In this document: in pieces, positions 39,596 through 59,000 of the stretch
Layout: each line of letters opens with the position of its first letter
Position numbering within the stretch: the first letter of the stretch is position 1
DNA from: Cruorifilaria tuberocauda
Lineage: Eukaryota; Nematoda; Chromadorea; Rhabditida; Onchocercidae
DNA length: 64,000 nucleotides
Direction of reading: 5' to 3'
Assembly (NCBI GenBank): GCA_013365365.1
Contig: JABVXU010000103.1
Location: 62,001 to 126,000 of the forward strand
Translations under genes and position numbers: made by a program
The notes under the pieces: model-generated
The model's input: only the letters and a program-made list of their open reading frames with translations
Told to the model about the DNA's origin: nothing
The model's database searches: none

Positions 39596-42500
39596 TCAAC
39601 TCTTCAACATGGAGCATAAATTATCTATTTTCCGGCATAGCGACGACCCTACCAATCGATCGTAGTTTAAAACCAAAAATTCTCCTGGTTTCTCTGCAGC
39701 TGCTGGTTTATTTGGTACGCATTTTCGGATACGAATTGTTGGCGGTTTATTTAAATGAAACTGCATGAAAAGTGCACTGAAATACCCTACTTCTTTATTC
39801 TAATTCAAATAAATAGTTAATGTCCTGTTAGCGACAAAATACAAAATATAAAATTGTAATTCTGAAAAACAGGAAACTATAATTTCGAAGAGCGGAGTTA
39901 AAGTGAGCTGTCTATCTTGCTCATTACTTCGTACTAAACTGTTTCTGAAAAAAAATCTACGAAGAATAAATGAAATTTAATTCTGTTATTCGAAATTTCC
40001 TATTTAAATGCCCATATGACTATATTTTTTTGATCAGGAACTATCTAACATGAAGCACTAGGCAGATATATTATTTGAAATTCCTTATAAGATATATTGT
40101 ATATCAAATCATTGTTCTGTAATGGTTAGTACATGAATTTAATTTCAAAGTCGTATATACAGGAGCAGAACATACCGAGTAGCACTCTGATTGCACATGT
40201 AAACGGTAGGACTCGGTTCCGCTCGATCATCTGTTGCATTAATGTTTGCATGAAGTACTTGCCACTGCCATAGCTTACTGGCTATCATTGCTACTGTATT
40301 CAACATGTAATTGCAAATCTTAAATAACATTTTTTTTAATAATTATAAAAAAGAAGGTGGAAATAATGTGAAAAACAAGCTACAGCTAATTTTCGCTTCG
40401 CATATTTATTAAAAACATTCTTTTCTTTAGCATTCTTTCTAACATTCGAACAGTTCTTCAAATATCTTTTTAAATCTAAAATAAAACTTCTCAAATAACT
40501 CAAATTCAATTATAATAAGTTTAAAGTTTTATTTCTCTCGAAAAATTAAAATCTAATGTTACCAGCATGTCAATCGTGTAAATGAGCATTTCATCATCTC
40601 TTCTGCACTCGATATTTTGGCCTTCTTTTGTCGCAATATAAAAATTCTCTGCACCAATTCGTATATAAAAAGTTGTCCTCAAAATAAGCCTATATAAGTC
40701 AGTCTCAATTGAAAATCAACTGGTAAAGGAGAAAGAATAGCAGAGCTTAGTCAGAATCATATTTTACAGATTCACAGATTTGCTGAGCTGAGGATTAAGT
40801 AAGTTACAAACTAAATATGTACTTTCCGGCATAATCATAATTCCTATTGGATGCTGTAACAATAATCGACGACTGAATAGGTGTGGCACGAAGCCATTTC
40901 CACATAACCTGAAATAATCTTGTATACCATATTATTCTCAAGAATTTTTAAAGTTTCAGAATGTATTCTCTTTCTTAATATAATATACCTGAGGATCTGT
41001 AACACGAAGCAAGTATCGTTTTAATGAAGTCGTGACACGATTTGCTAGAACGAAATGAGATGCCAGTAAGAGTAGTCGTTCTAATAAAGTACGCTTCTGT
41101 CTTAAGCGTGATTCAATCTGAAATTTAAAGAAATCATACATTTGTCAATATGACGCTAATCTTAGAACAATGGGAATTATATGCGAAACGGTTATGCAAA
41201 CCATATCAACTCAGCAATTTTTCTTAAATTTACCACATCAGTTACATTTCAGAGCAACATAATCTTTATCAGTTAATACAAGATAACAATTAATGTTTTC
41301 TGAGTTAATCTGAATGCCTTTAAATTTTTATTCCGTCACATCACCACGATGGATAGTTGGCTGCTCAGATATGTAAGGAAGTAAACGAAAACTTTTAGAT
41401 GAAATTAAATTTGAAAAAAGGGCAAACTACAACTCAAATTAATGTCTTTGAAACAAATTAATTGTTAACGCCAAGCTACACGCACATAATCATTGACTAC
41501 CATAATTCAGATTAACGAGTATTAAAAAATCCTACTTCCTCATCAGTCATAGCATATGGTCCTCGTAAATCAAGCGTGCTTGGTAATGTCGTTAGCGGCA
41601 TAGCTACAAACGTTTGGTGACGTATATTCCGTGCACACAGATCACTTACAAATAACTGACGAAGAGAGCGATTCAAATAATCATCGCCTGCGGTTGGCAA
41701 AGAACCTAAATTAATAAAATTAATTTCTCTGCAATTTTTCCAATATTCCAATTCTAAATTCAATAAAGAAAAATCTGTAGAATTGATCTTATATACTTAA
41801 ATTTCAGAGTTCATTTATTTGGAAATATGTAATCATAATTATCTTTACCATCCTCAAACGGATGAAATGCCAATTCTACTCGCAACAAAATATTATCGAA
41901 TAAAGAAGCAATTAATACACCATCACGAATTACTGTTATGTGATCCTTTAGAATGACTGCATCTTTACATAACTGAAACATACATTTATAATTTGCAACT
42001 AAAAATGATGGAGAAAAACAGAACAAAATAGTTTTAAGTTTGTTATCCCACTTAGTCTCAAACATCTATTAAGTCTAACATTCTGCAGTAAAATTAAAAC
42101 CAAGAGTATTTGAAATTTTCTACACAATAATAATTTATAGAACCGACAGTAAAGTTTAGAAGTAATAAATAACTGAACTGTGAGCATACAGTCCATTACT
42201 ATGATTGCATCTAAATTGCTGAAAATTTTGAAAATCTTCATGAAATTTGAAACAAACCTGCTTAAAGATATCTCTGCATAACAAACTTTCTTGTGCCCAT
42301 TGTAATGCTTTCGACCAATGTACTGTCATTGCTTGCTCTCTATCAACTTTCATATAGTCCAAATCATTTTCGGCAGTTGCAAACAAAGTTTTCGGATCGT
42401 CATTATCTAAAATCATTGATTAATCAAACGAAGGGTCTTATTTGATCCGGTAAACTAATTTTATAAAATTTATCATTTTGAATGGTTTAAGTTTAAGTTG

Positions 42501-44487
42501 TTGCTACCAAAAAAGTGGCAGTGTTGGCATCAAAAAATGGCATCATTTTTGCTTAATATATTGGATTGTTAAATCGAAATTTCCATATTAACTGATTAGG
42601 TTTCGAACATAGTACGAAATGAACGTTAGCAACAATTAAAATTATAATTATAACAACTGAAAAAATTCCAACGAAATTAAAAAAATGACTTCCACAGAAT
42701 TCACTGTCATCAGAAAGAAGCATAAACTAACCAATTTCAATAGAAACTGCAATAGTAGAACGACGAATCAGATCACATGGTACTTGAACCTGCAGACATG
42801 AAGCGGATTGTGTTGAAGAGCATGCATCATCACCAACAAAAGCTGTAGTACGCCGAGTAATATCAAATAACTCTTTTGGATTGTATTTCGACCCAACTGC
42901 AGATAAATGCTATAAAGATCCGCACATGCCTCAACAAAATGGACATGAAAATGATTATGAAAAAGTTAAAATGAAGAAAAAAGATTTCTTGAAAATAACG
43001 TTACAGTGAAGAAGTCTAGAAAGAGAAAAAGCATGGAAGACTTTTCACGGTTAGCGAGGAGATGGTAATAGCGATAGTAATATATTCAAAAATGAAAAAT
43101 CTCGAAAGTGATTAGTATTGCTAACACATTTTATAGCCGAGATCGCCATACGTAACATTTCCTGTTTTCCTCACTCTCCATAACTCTCTCATTTTTTCGA
43201 GCTCATGAAAAAACATTGCTTTATCAGGATCAGTTTCGGTAAGAAGTTTTGAGCGAAATTTTTGGGCTTGTTCCAAAACACCAACTGCTTCACTAAGAGC
43301 TTTACGCCGTGTAACCCACTGGAACTGTTTGGATTGCTGTACAACATCTTGCATATTATGTTGCACATCAAATGCATCCGCAACAGTCAGTGCTTCCATA
43401 TATGGTGTTTTTAATACCGAAATTGTATCTACTAGAACGTTCACTTGCTGAAGTGCTTCGCTGCAAAAATATAAAAATATAATGCAACAAATTTCATAAC
43501 GAGTATAACAACATGCAATAAAGGAATAAGCTATGCTTTGCATTCTGCAATTTCATCAAAATCTCACTATAATAATAATATATGAAAAACCTCGATTGAT
43601 TCTCAAACACTCAAGTAAATATAAAAATTAACAATTAAACCTACTGACTTTTTTAGAATCTATCAATTTCTACAGTTTTTGATATAATTACTACGAATCG
43701 TTACTTACTGCAAGTATTTTGCAACAGTATGCCACGGCCCAGCTTCCGGGGTTTTACGATCTTCCATTCCAATAACCACTTCTTCTGGCTCCTTCTCTTC
43801 CAGCTCTTCTCCATCGTCACGTGGTAACGCATCTGGATTGTCGTACGTGGCTTCTGCACCAATTAGTTTTCGCCAATCCACTTTACGAGCTAATTTTGCC
43901 ACATGATCAGAATAGTCTAATGGTCTGGAAGTAAATATTTCAAGTGCATCTAATACCTATATTAATATCTAACAATAATATCTATAATAAATCAAATTCT
44001 CTGAAATCGATTCTAGGACCAAAGAGGTGAAACAAGTTAAAATCTATTGGAAGATCGTTAACTTAATTTACAAATTCTGATTTTATACTCTTATTCCTCT
44101 ACTAACGTCCAACTTACAAGTGTAAATCGACCATCAGTGTAAAATACCACCAACTGATCACTGCTTATATCATTTATCATCGAATATTAATTGACATTAT
44201 TGTCAGGTGTGAATTTATGCGATACAATTTGCCAGAAATACAACTATGAAGTTTCATTTATTAATAAAAGAATTAGTCAATCATAGTCATACAGCAAAAT
44301 TTACTTGGAATCAGTTAAAAAAGTTTCAGTTTCTTCAAAACGTAAGGAAATATGATAAATACCGCATATATTTTTCAACTCCATCAAAACCGATTTCCTG
44401 AATCCCCCACTCGGAACCAGCTTCTATAGCGATATTAACTCCTGCTGGTTGAGCTGTCGATGGTGCTTGTTGCCCAGCACCAAACAT
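39596..44487 (-). CDS. mdt-17: Mediator complex subunit 17 (MED17/MDT-17)
   Basis: Head-module subunit of Mediator, the nuclear coactivator that links regulators to RNA polymerase II. Exons in coding order: 44363-44487, 43709-43924, 43126-43460, 42732-42896, 42258-42406, 41849-41972, 41536-41705, 40989-41117, 40823-40908, 40563-40677, 40176-40318, 39878-39944, 39596-39760. Phases agree throughout, giving 662 residues, close to the 651 of human MED17. The N-terminus follows the family pattern: VNIAIEAGSEWGIQEIGFDG, then DYSDHVAKLARKVDW. In the middle, ELWRVRKTGNVTYGDLGYK matches the conserved LRxHWKLRKVGDxxxGDLSY block and is followed by LQVQVPCDLIRRSTIAVSIE. The C-terminal half includes IRIGAENFYIATKEGQ and NKPPTIRIRKCVPNK. 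Exon 10 uses a less usual TTTTGAG acceptor. The start is the first ATG, only 10 bases after an acceptor. It diverges from the helicase gene. Confidence 0.9.
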
Positions 44488-44510
44488 TTGCAATATACTA
44501 AAAACAAACA
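44488..44510 (-). promoter_or_regulatory. Candidate spliced-leader acceptor of mdt-17
   Basis: Read on the minus strand, TTTGTTTTTAG ends ten bases before the start ATG at 44487. A ten-base leader between acceptor and ATG is typical of trans-spliced nematode messages. No upstream cis exon was found. This also fixes the choice of start codon. Confidence 0.5.
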
Positions 44511-46230
44511 AATAAATACGTTTTTAACCTCGTCAAGTTACATGTGTTATAAAATGCAAAAATAATAAGAAATGAGTCAAAAGTTATACTCATCAAATTA
44601 ATTATACTTTATTCACTTAAAATCTTTACAAGTATTTTTATTTGCACTTCTTGCATTAGGAAAGTAATTTTAAGAAGTAAGTCCAATCCCTTCTTTGACT
44701 TCCTCTTCCGAATATACACTATATAAAGTATAATTAATTTAGCATGTATTTAAAGGCATAAAAATTGTTTCTAGAAAATATAATCCCAAAATAAATCGGC
44801 ATTAAATATGAAAAACATGATTTCAGATGTAAAAAACGTTATTTTTCTTTTCGTAGGAAGAAATAAAAGATCAATATTGCTTTGGTCCATTCTTTCAAAA
44901 TGAAAGGGTTAAAGTAAGACGATATGTCATTTGGAAAATGCCACATTTTACAAGATAATCTGGCATTAAAATTAAAAAATTTAATCGACTTGGAATATAA
45001 TTTTAAAATCCATATTTACTTTATGCTATTTAAATTGCTGATAAATTATTGCTAGAAGAAAGATTTACGACCAAAAAATAAATCCGTTATTTGGTATTCC
45101 TGAGCTTTTATGTATGTGATATGTCGCAAATATTAAGCTAAACATGATGTTTAAATAGAAATAGCACAGAGGAATCTCACATAAGAATTCCTTCCTTTTT
45201 TAGTCTTTTCGGAAAACTCTCAAACAAAATGGAAGAATAAAAACCAATGTAAACTTCATGACCCTTCCGAGAATTCTTGGATGCTGTATACTACACACTC
45301 TTCTTCCTTTCTCACGCTGTCCTATCTCCCTTCTCATATCTTTCATTCTGCCTTATTTCTCTTCTCATCACTAACATATCCTTCCTTTATCACTGACATA
45401 TCGTTCATTTCTCATCTATTCAACCATGTGCGATGAGAAAGATCTGGCGAGTGTTCCGGAGCTGCTCAACTTCAGTTATTGTGATCATTCCGGTACGACA
45501 TATCGCAGTGTATTGGGATATTATGGGAAAGAATGCATATCGTATCATCTCAAACCTCCGATAACATAACATTCACTGCGTCATTTCTCCTGAATGTTCA
45601 CATCGCTTATTCATCCGCATCTTTTGGTTCATGCTTGTCGAAAATGCAGTTTGCACAGTAGAATAGTGATTTGTAGTAGCTTGTAACAGTGACATTCATC
45701 AATTAACCATGTATAGTTTATTTAATTTATTGCATTATCAATTAGATTTCAAATCTAATTTCAAACCTGTTATTGATAGATCTCATATGCATCATTTGGT
45801 TTATTGTTTGCTTGATTTGTTGCATTCATTATCAATCTAATCAAATTTTACTAGAGCTTTTTTACTAGAAAAAAAAGTGCTTTTTTTTTTAAAATATTAA
45901 CCATGAAATGATGAATACACTTTAGTTATGCATACTTAAATCCATATTATTTCGCCAGTGTTCGTGTTGTTAACCCAACCTCAACTAATGTACGATATTA
46001 AGTTGTACTTGAAATTTATCATTTAGTGGTAAATATATATTTTACCTTACTACAATGATCCAAATTTACTTTAATGACGTGTATTTAAATAAAAGAAAAT
46101 TTTCTACTTCAAATTGATGCGTGAGGTGAAAAAAAAAGTTGATAAAATGCATGAACTTACTATGTAAAATGAGTTGCCTTAAGAGTAGATTTGTTCTCAA
46201 AAGTTCATGAAAAGTATTGCTTTCTTTCAG
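44498..46230. other. Divergent intergenic region, MED17 and helicase
   Basis: About 1.7 kb between the two divergent genes. It includes a strikingly pyrimidine-rich tract on the plus strand at about 45297-45420 with repeated TTCTCAT-like words, followed directly by an unassigned ORF at 45426. The rest is AT-rich with no named motif. The promoters of both genes should lie here. Confidence 0.5.
45426..45569 (+). CDS. Unassigned 47-codon ORF
   Basis: ATG at 45426 to TAA at 45567-45569. The product begins MCDEKDLASVPELLNFSYCD and ends YHLKPPIT. It is much richer in GC than its surroundings and its codon use looks coding. It lies just after a 120-base pyrimidine tract, which could serve as an acceptor or promoter feature. 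A donor-like CCG then gtacga lies inside it near 45490, so it could also be a first exon. No family was recognised; it is too short to be sure. Confidence 0.3.
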   Translation: MCDEKDLASVPELLNFSYCDHSGTTYRSVLGYYGKECISYHLKPPIT

Positions 46231-46283
46231 CTCAGATTATAAAGAAGTTCGTTATCAAAACGCTGCAACATTTCATATTCGCA
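46231..46283 (+). promoter_or_regulatory. Candidate trans-splice acceptor and leader of the helicase gene
   Basis: TTTCTTTCAG ends at 46230, 53 bases before the start ATG at 46284. No other plausible upstream exon was found unless the ORF at 45426 belongs to this gene. This supports the chosen start. Confidence 0.45.
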
Positions 46284-53052
<6,769 letters not shown>

Positions 53053-56047
53053 GGTCTTTTTTAACAAATGATAAATTTCTAGATAGAAAAGGAATGATAT
53101 AAATTTAAACATTTTCAGCTTTCAAAATCAACTGTGTTTTGATTGGTTCGTTTTTGCATGGAAATTTTTGATAAACTGAACTTAGATTTTTATCGATTTA
53201 TAGGATCAGATGACGACGGTTTTGTTGGTAAATTCAAAAGTGGATTTTCCAAAATTGAATGTAAGGATTCTCTTTTTTATTTCTCACTAATTTTATTTAA
53301 AATTTCTTTCTCATTTGTAGTTAAAGTTAATTAAGGTGTTATTCAGCTAGGAATTTTTAAATTAAACACTGGAGGTTTTTTTGTTTCAGTTTGGACTCAT
53401 CTTTTTACGATTTCCAAAGCGAGGTAGTGAAACTTTTAAAAAATAAATTGATAAATAACATAATTAAGAATGTCTTCGCAGATGTAAACGTCTAAGAAAG
53501 TTTTGGTTATACTAATTTTTGAGGTGGTAAATGGTGGAATAGTGGAAACTTCGGCGTTGATTTTCCAAATTTGACTTTATTCTGTTCTTTGGCAAATCTT
53601 GTTTTTTTTTTATTTAATTTTTGTTCTTTTTACATTTAATTTCGTTTAATGCTATTTGGATTGAAAATGCATTTTCAAATAGCTATTTATTCTTTTTATT
53701 AGTTCTCTTTCTGTTAGGTGATGAACAAATATGAAATAGTCGCATTTACAAGTAGCAGTGGAAGTTCTGCCGGGATAATATTGGGTAAATTAGCAGTGAA
53801 TAGATCTTGTTTTGATGTAATTTTAAGTGGAGAGAAGAGAGAAGAAAAGTTTTGTGTTTGCTTACGTAACGGCGAGTAAGACATATAAATCTTCTAAAAA
53901 TTAAATTTTGAAATTTTTTGTTCCAAATTGATATAATCATTTTTCGAAAGAATTTCAAGTTCATTTTTAGTAAATTAGGATTGTTACACTGTCTGACAAC
54001 CAATTTTGAATCCTAGAAATGGCCGCTTCAATATCATTATTTCCGATGAAATTTGCAATAATAAATTCATTATTCTCTGCTATCTCTCCTACAATTTTCT
54101 ATTTTTCTATAATTTTATTTCTATATGAAATTGATCTTAGCATTTCTTTCATTCCCAGATATTAAATTCCATACAATTGGTGATATATCGAGCGTTCGTA
54201 TTTTTGGACTCTTCTATAACTATCCCATTTGTGTCTTATTCAACATGCGATCGTTTTACTGATAGAAGACATATTTCCTTTAAATGATCTAATGCTTCCA
54301 GTGTTACTGGTAGCGAGCGCTTTATTCCTTTTATCGCATCTTTTCCCCTTTTTTCGAAGTGCGCATGAGATCTATTGATCTTTATATTTTTGGCAAGTAA
54401 ATTTGAACATAAAGAAATAAAGTAATGAAAACATACAGGAAATAGAGTAAGAAAAATAAAGAACGTGAAAGGAAAAAAATATATCTGATTAGGATTAGGA
54501 CTTTAATTGCTAGTTTTGTCTTCTTTGATATGCAATGAATTGTGAATATTTTTTTTCTTTTTTTACTCAGGAATGTTTTCTACTCTTTTTATTCAAAGAT
54601 ATCAATGGATAAGAGCTAAACAAAGCATGACTTGTTTGCATCATTCGCTTCGTGATGCTCTTTAAACATCAATTAATTGGAAAAAGTTTACAAATAGGGG
54701 ATTTACATATTGTTACTTTTTTACGTTTTAAAAAGTACGTGCATTGTCTCTAATATATTTATAACTACGTTGGACAGTATTATTCATATATATATATATA
54801 TATATATATTTTGTCTGCTTGTCTATTCAATTTAAGTTATAAATTACAATTTGGTTTCTGTTTTTCATGCTATAATTATAGTGCGTTAATTGCAGAAGCT
54901 GAGAAAATGAAGTCGGTGGTCGATGTTGGTAACTTTTTAATAATGATTTTTTGCATATATCAAAGTGTTGAAGACTTGTTTTTCATTGCCTTAACTTTTC
55001 ATGTTGAATATTATTTTGTTACTTGTTTTTTAAATAGCTTCATACTCTTCTGCAATGTTTATATTACATTAGTTGATTAAAATAATGTCAATTTTTCTAA
55101 AAAGTTGGCATGGGGACACAATCCAAATTTTAAATAATTTTGTTGCATTTCTACATCCTTAAATCATTATTTCTCATGCCTGCTGCAGTCAATTCTATTC
55201 TATCACTAATTCTTAATAAGGTCTGATTGGCTGAGCATATTCGAAAACACGATAGAAGCGTGCACATGTTTTCTGACCATCGGAGCATTATTGGTGATCA
55301 TCCAAAATTGCTAGTTTTTAATCTTCTCTTTCCCATAAAATCATTTGTTTATACTTCACAGATTAAAACTTTTCTTTCATGAGATTGGTATAAATTTACA
55401 CCAAATTGGCATTTCTTATAATGGCTGCATATTTTAAGCACATTTGTTTCTCTTGTTTTTGTTCTGTTGTAGGAAACAAAATTCCTTGTTATGTATTATT
55501 ACATTTCAATCAATTTCGTTTCATTTTTCTTATGCAATGTTTTGAATCTATCATATCTTATGTAATAATAAAGCGTTTTTATTAATGAAAGCAACTCATA
55601 ATATTATTGGAAACACTTAAATGGTATTTTTTTAAAATAATATTTCGTATGTTATGAAATATAAAATAATCTCTGATTGATGTGATCCTAAGATTATATG
55701 ATAAATAAGTGAAGCTCGTTGTCTAAACCGTATGAATGTTTTATAGGCTAATAAATGAAAACTATCGGTTAGAAGGTGAAGAAAACATTATTCCTGAATA
55801 GTATCTTGTAAATCAAAGGAAATTTTTGATAAACAAAAATTGCATGCATATATATATCTTTAGTTATTTACTTTCCCTTGTCCTTAATATATGACATGAG
55901 AAATGTAGAATGAAAATTTAATTCTGTTAAAAAATCACGAATAATTCGAATTACAATTTGTAAAACTCTTAAGCATAGAAAAATCAAATTTTGGCAATAT
56001 TTTCTATAAAAAAGAATAGAAAAAATCAGATACAAATTTAAATTGAA
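53053..56047. other. Convergent intergenic region, helicase and annexin
   Basis: This contains alternative 3' exons of the helicase (53204-53260, 53390-53427 and perhaps a WWNSGNFGVDF-coding stretch near 53521-53572) and AT-rich sequence. An exon-like segment near 54882-54926 (ALIAEAEKMKSVVDV, then gtaact) has both splice-like ends but no assigned gene. An AT microsatellite lies at 54786-54809. Otherwise nothing convincing is coded. Confidence 0.5.
54786..54809. repeat. AT dinucleotide microsatellite
   Basis: About twelve uninterrupted AT units in the convergent intergenic region. Repeat length is likely to vary between individuals. Confidence 0.85.
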
Positions 56048-59000
56048 TCAATTGCCCCGAACAAGTGCAATAAGACCGTCTTTGTATGCTCCCGAACAAT
56101 CACCTTTAATGAATGATTCCAAACTCTTATTATATTTTCGTTGAAATTCTTGCCGTACATCAGCAAGATCAATCTCAGAACGTGTAACAATAATACGGAT
56201 TAAGTCATTGTCACGTGTACCAAGTCCCTAAAATATTTCACTTGGTTTCAACGTCAAGAATTTTTTGTTTAGAAATATTAATGAAATCAAGCTGGAAAAG
56301 TGTTCTATCATTATATTATTGGTATCGTAAGTGAATTAATTTCTTCCTACAGTAGCATTGTTTGTTTGTCAAATAATGATGATAGCTTACCACCATGCTA
56401 TTGTAAAGTAAGATAGCAAAATAAGCCGGTTTATTTTGTGCACATGCAACAACAGCTAATAAGCCATCCTTGACATCACCGCTAAATTCAGCTTCAATCG
56501 CTTTCTCAATCGTATGATTTGTTAACTGAAAAAATGTTTATAGATGGAAAAAGTTATGCAAAATATAATTCTGAATACGAATACTCGAAATTTGAGAAAG
56601 CAAAACTCAAATTTGAGGATCGAATTTAATTCAGGCTAAACGTGCCATAAATTTCTGGAAAAATAGAAAATATAAAAAACAATAGAATTTAAAAACTTGG
56701 AAATATTTTAATCGGATTGAAATTTTCTTAGCTTTAATTAGTTAGAACCTTTTGATATTCCTGGAAAACAAGTTTTAATTGTGCGTAATTTTGTGAAGCT
56801 AAAATAGCGTTGAAGCACGATTCATCAGTACCAAGGCGTTGCTCGCCGGCTTTGTATAATTTTTTCGCATCCTAAAAATATTATCATTCACCGAAAGAAC
56901 TTTTCCATGATTACGAAAGAAAAATGAAAGTATTTTGAATACTATCATTAAAAGCTAAGTCTTACTAAAGGATAGATATATCAGTGGATAGCAGTCGGTT
57001 TATTGACAACAATTTCTTCATATTAATTTTGAAATTTTCAATTTGATATTCGTGAAACTTTCTAATTTCAAAAAATTTAGAATTTTCATATGTTGCAAAA
57101 ATATACGTATAAACAAATTAAATAAAAAATGCATTTGATAAAATTCTTATGTAAATTTTGATTTATTAATGGTGATTATATAAATTCTGATTTCAATATT
57201 TCGAATGCTGTAATATAACTAATACTCAAATAGGTAACCTGATTAGCACGTAATGGATCAGTTTGCACACTTTCATCACGTCCACCACTGCATAACGATA
57301 CGAGCAATCGTTTAAAATGTCCACTTGTTTCACCAATAAGATCATTCTCCAATGATGAATTGTACATTTGTTGATAAACGTTACGTAACTCAGCAATTTG
57401 GGCATTCGTCCGTGAACACATAATTTCAATTAGTACTGATTCTCGAGTACCCAAACCCTACAAAATTTTATGAAACCTACTAAGAGCATCAATTTTTGAA
57501 TTTATGAAGCGTACTAAGTAGCATCAAGCAAGCATCAATATATTCCATGCATCTTTTATATCAAGTGAAAACTATGAAATTCAACTATGAAATTCCGAGT
57601 ATTTAAGTAATCAAACGTTGAAGTGGTAAGATATTGGTACTATGTTCAGTACAGTCATCTACGAATTTAGTTATTCATACAATGAAATATTTAAGCAACA
57701 ACTACACTCCTTGTAATTTTTTTTTCAATTTCAGGATTGAATATTTCATGTATCCTCAAAACCTACGTATGTCAGAGGACGGGTGTTTAATATACCTTCT
57801 ATTTCTACTATTAGAGTAATTAATTCCTTCTCCCATAATAATTTTCTTCCAGTGGCTCGCCTCATAGCTTTCTTTGTTAAGCCAATCATCCTCTCATATA
57901 TTCCGTCCAGCCTATGGGGCTCTTGGTGTAGTGTTCTTCCAGATTATTCCTTTCATTGTTAAGAAGTTTTTGATTTTGATAGAATATTAGTCAGACATTG
58001 GTCACACACAAATAAAACTCCCAAATTCCATAACAAACTAATTAATTATTTAATTTAGATATGCGTTTAATTAGTTGGTGGGGAAGGGTAAAGAAATCGA
58101 ATGATTTGTAAAATATTAAAATTGGTAGACCGGTACTTGCATAGCTTTGCGAAGTTGTTGGGCATCGTATCGTGCTGGTGGTTCCATTAGCGCCAATATC
58201 AAATTTTCGAAATCTCCCGATAGTTCACTTTTCAAATCGCTCATGAGATCTTTACCATACATTGTTTTATACGCTGATGCAATTTGTTGACGCTAAAATA
58301 TCAAAAAAAATTAGGTCTAAATGTCACGAAAGTAACAAATACATCTATATACATTTATTATTTAACAATGAATATTTAAAAAGCAATCTAAATTTTTATT
58401 AATCATTTGAAAAATAATTGGAAATCAGATTGACTCTTGAATTTTTGAGTAATTTTTCATCAATCTCAATTAAAAGAAGGAACCTGAGAATTAACTCGGC
58501 CACAGAGAATAATAATAACTTTGTTCTTATCACAACCGAATCCTTTCATTGCTTTACGCAAAGTTTCAGCATCAGAATTTGGATTGAAAGCTGGATACGG
58601 ACGTAACGATGGCGCTCCTTGCATTTCTGAAATTCGTTTTCGATAAATAATTTAAAGAGGAAAAAGAAAACAACGTGAGAATATTGTTTCTTCCTTAAAC
58701 GCTTTCATTAACGAGAAAATTAAAGTGTAATGCAATAATTCATTTTATTATTCATCCAATTTTGGGTTATTAAAATTGTTTTTGAAAGAGTAGAAGAGAG
58801 AGAGAGAGAGAGGGAGGGAGAGAGGTAGAAGGAGAAAGATCAAGTCGATATGTTATAGGAAGAATGTTGAAAATTTTTACTGATATTACAAACACAGTTC
58901 TCATTTACACTTTGAAAGTTTAATTCGAATTACATAAAATTACATAAAAAGTACAATTTACCATTGAAATCAAGTTGTTCGATTATTTTATGCATGTACA

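Noticed and set aside
39660..39685. Apparent short terminal intron in the last MED17 exon
   Set aside because: The implied intron would be only about 25 bases, too short; reading through to TGA at 39596 is simpler.
41512..41535. Stop shortly after MED17 exon 7, suggesting a short protein
   Set aside because: A gtagga donor before it joins in phase to six further exons, giving a normal-length MED17.
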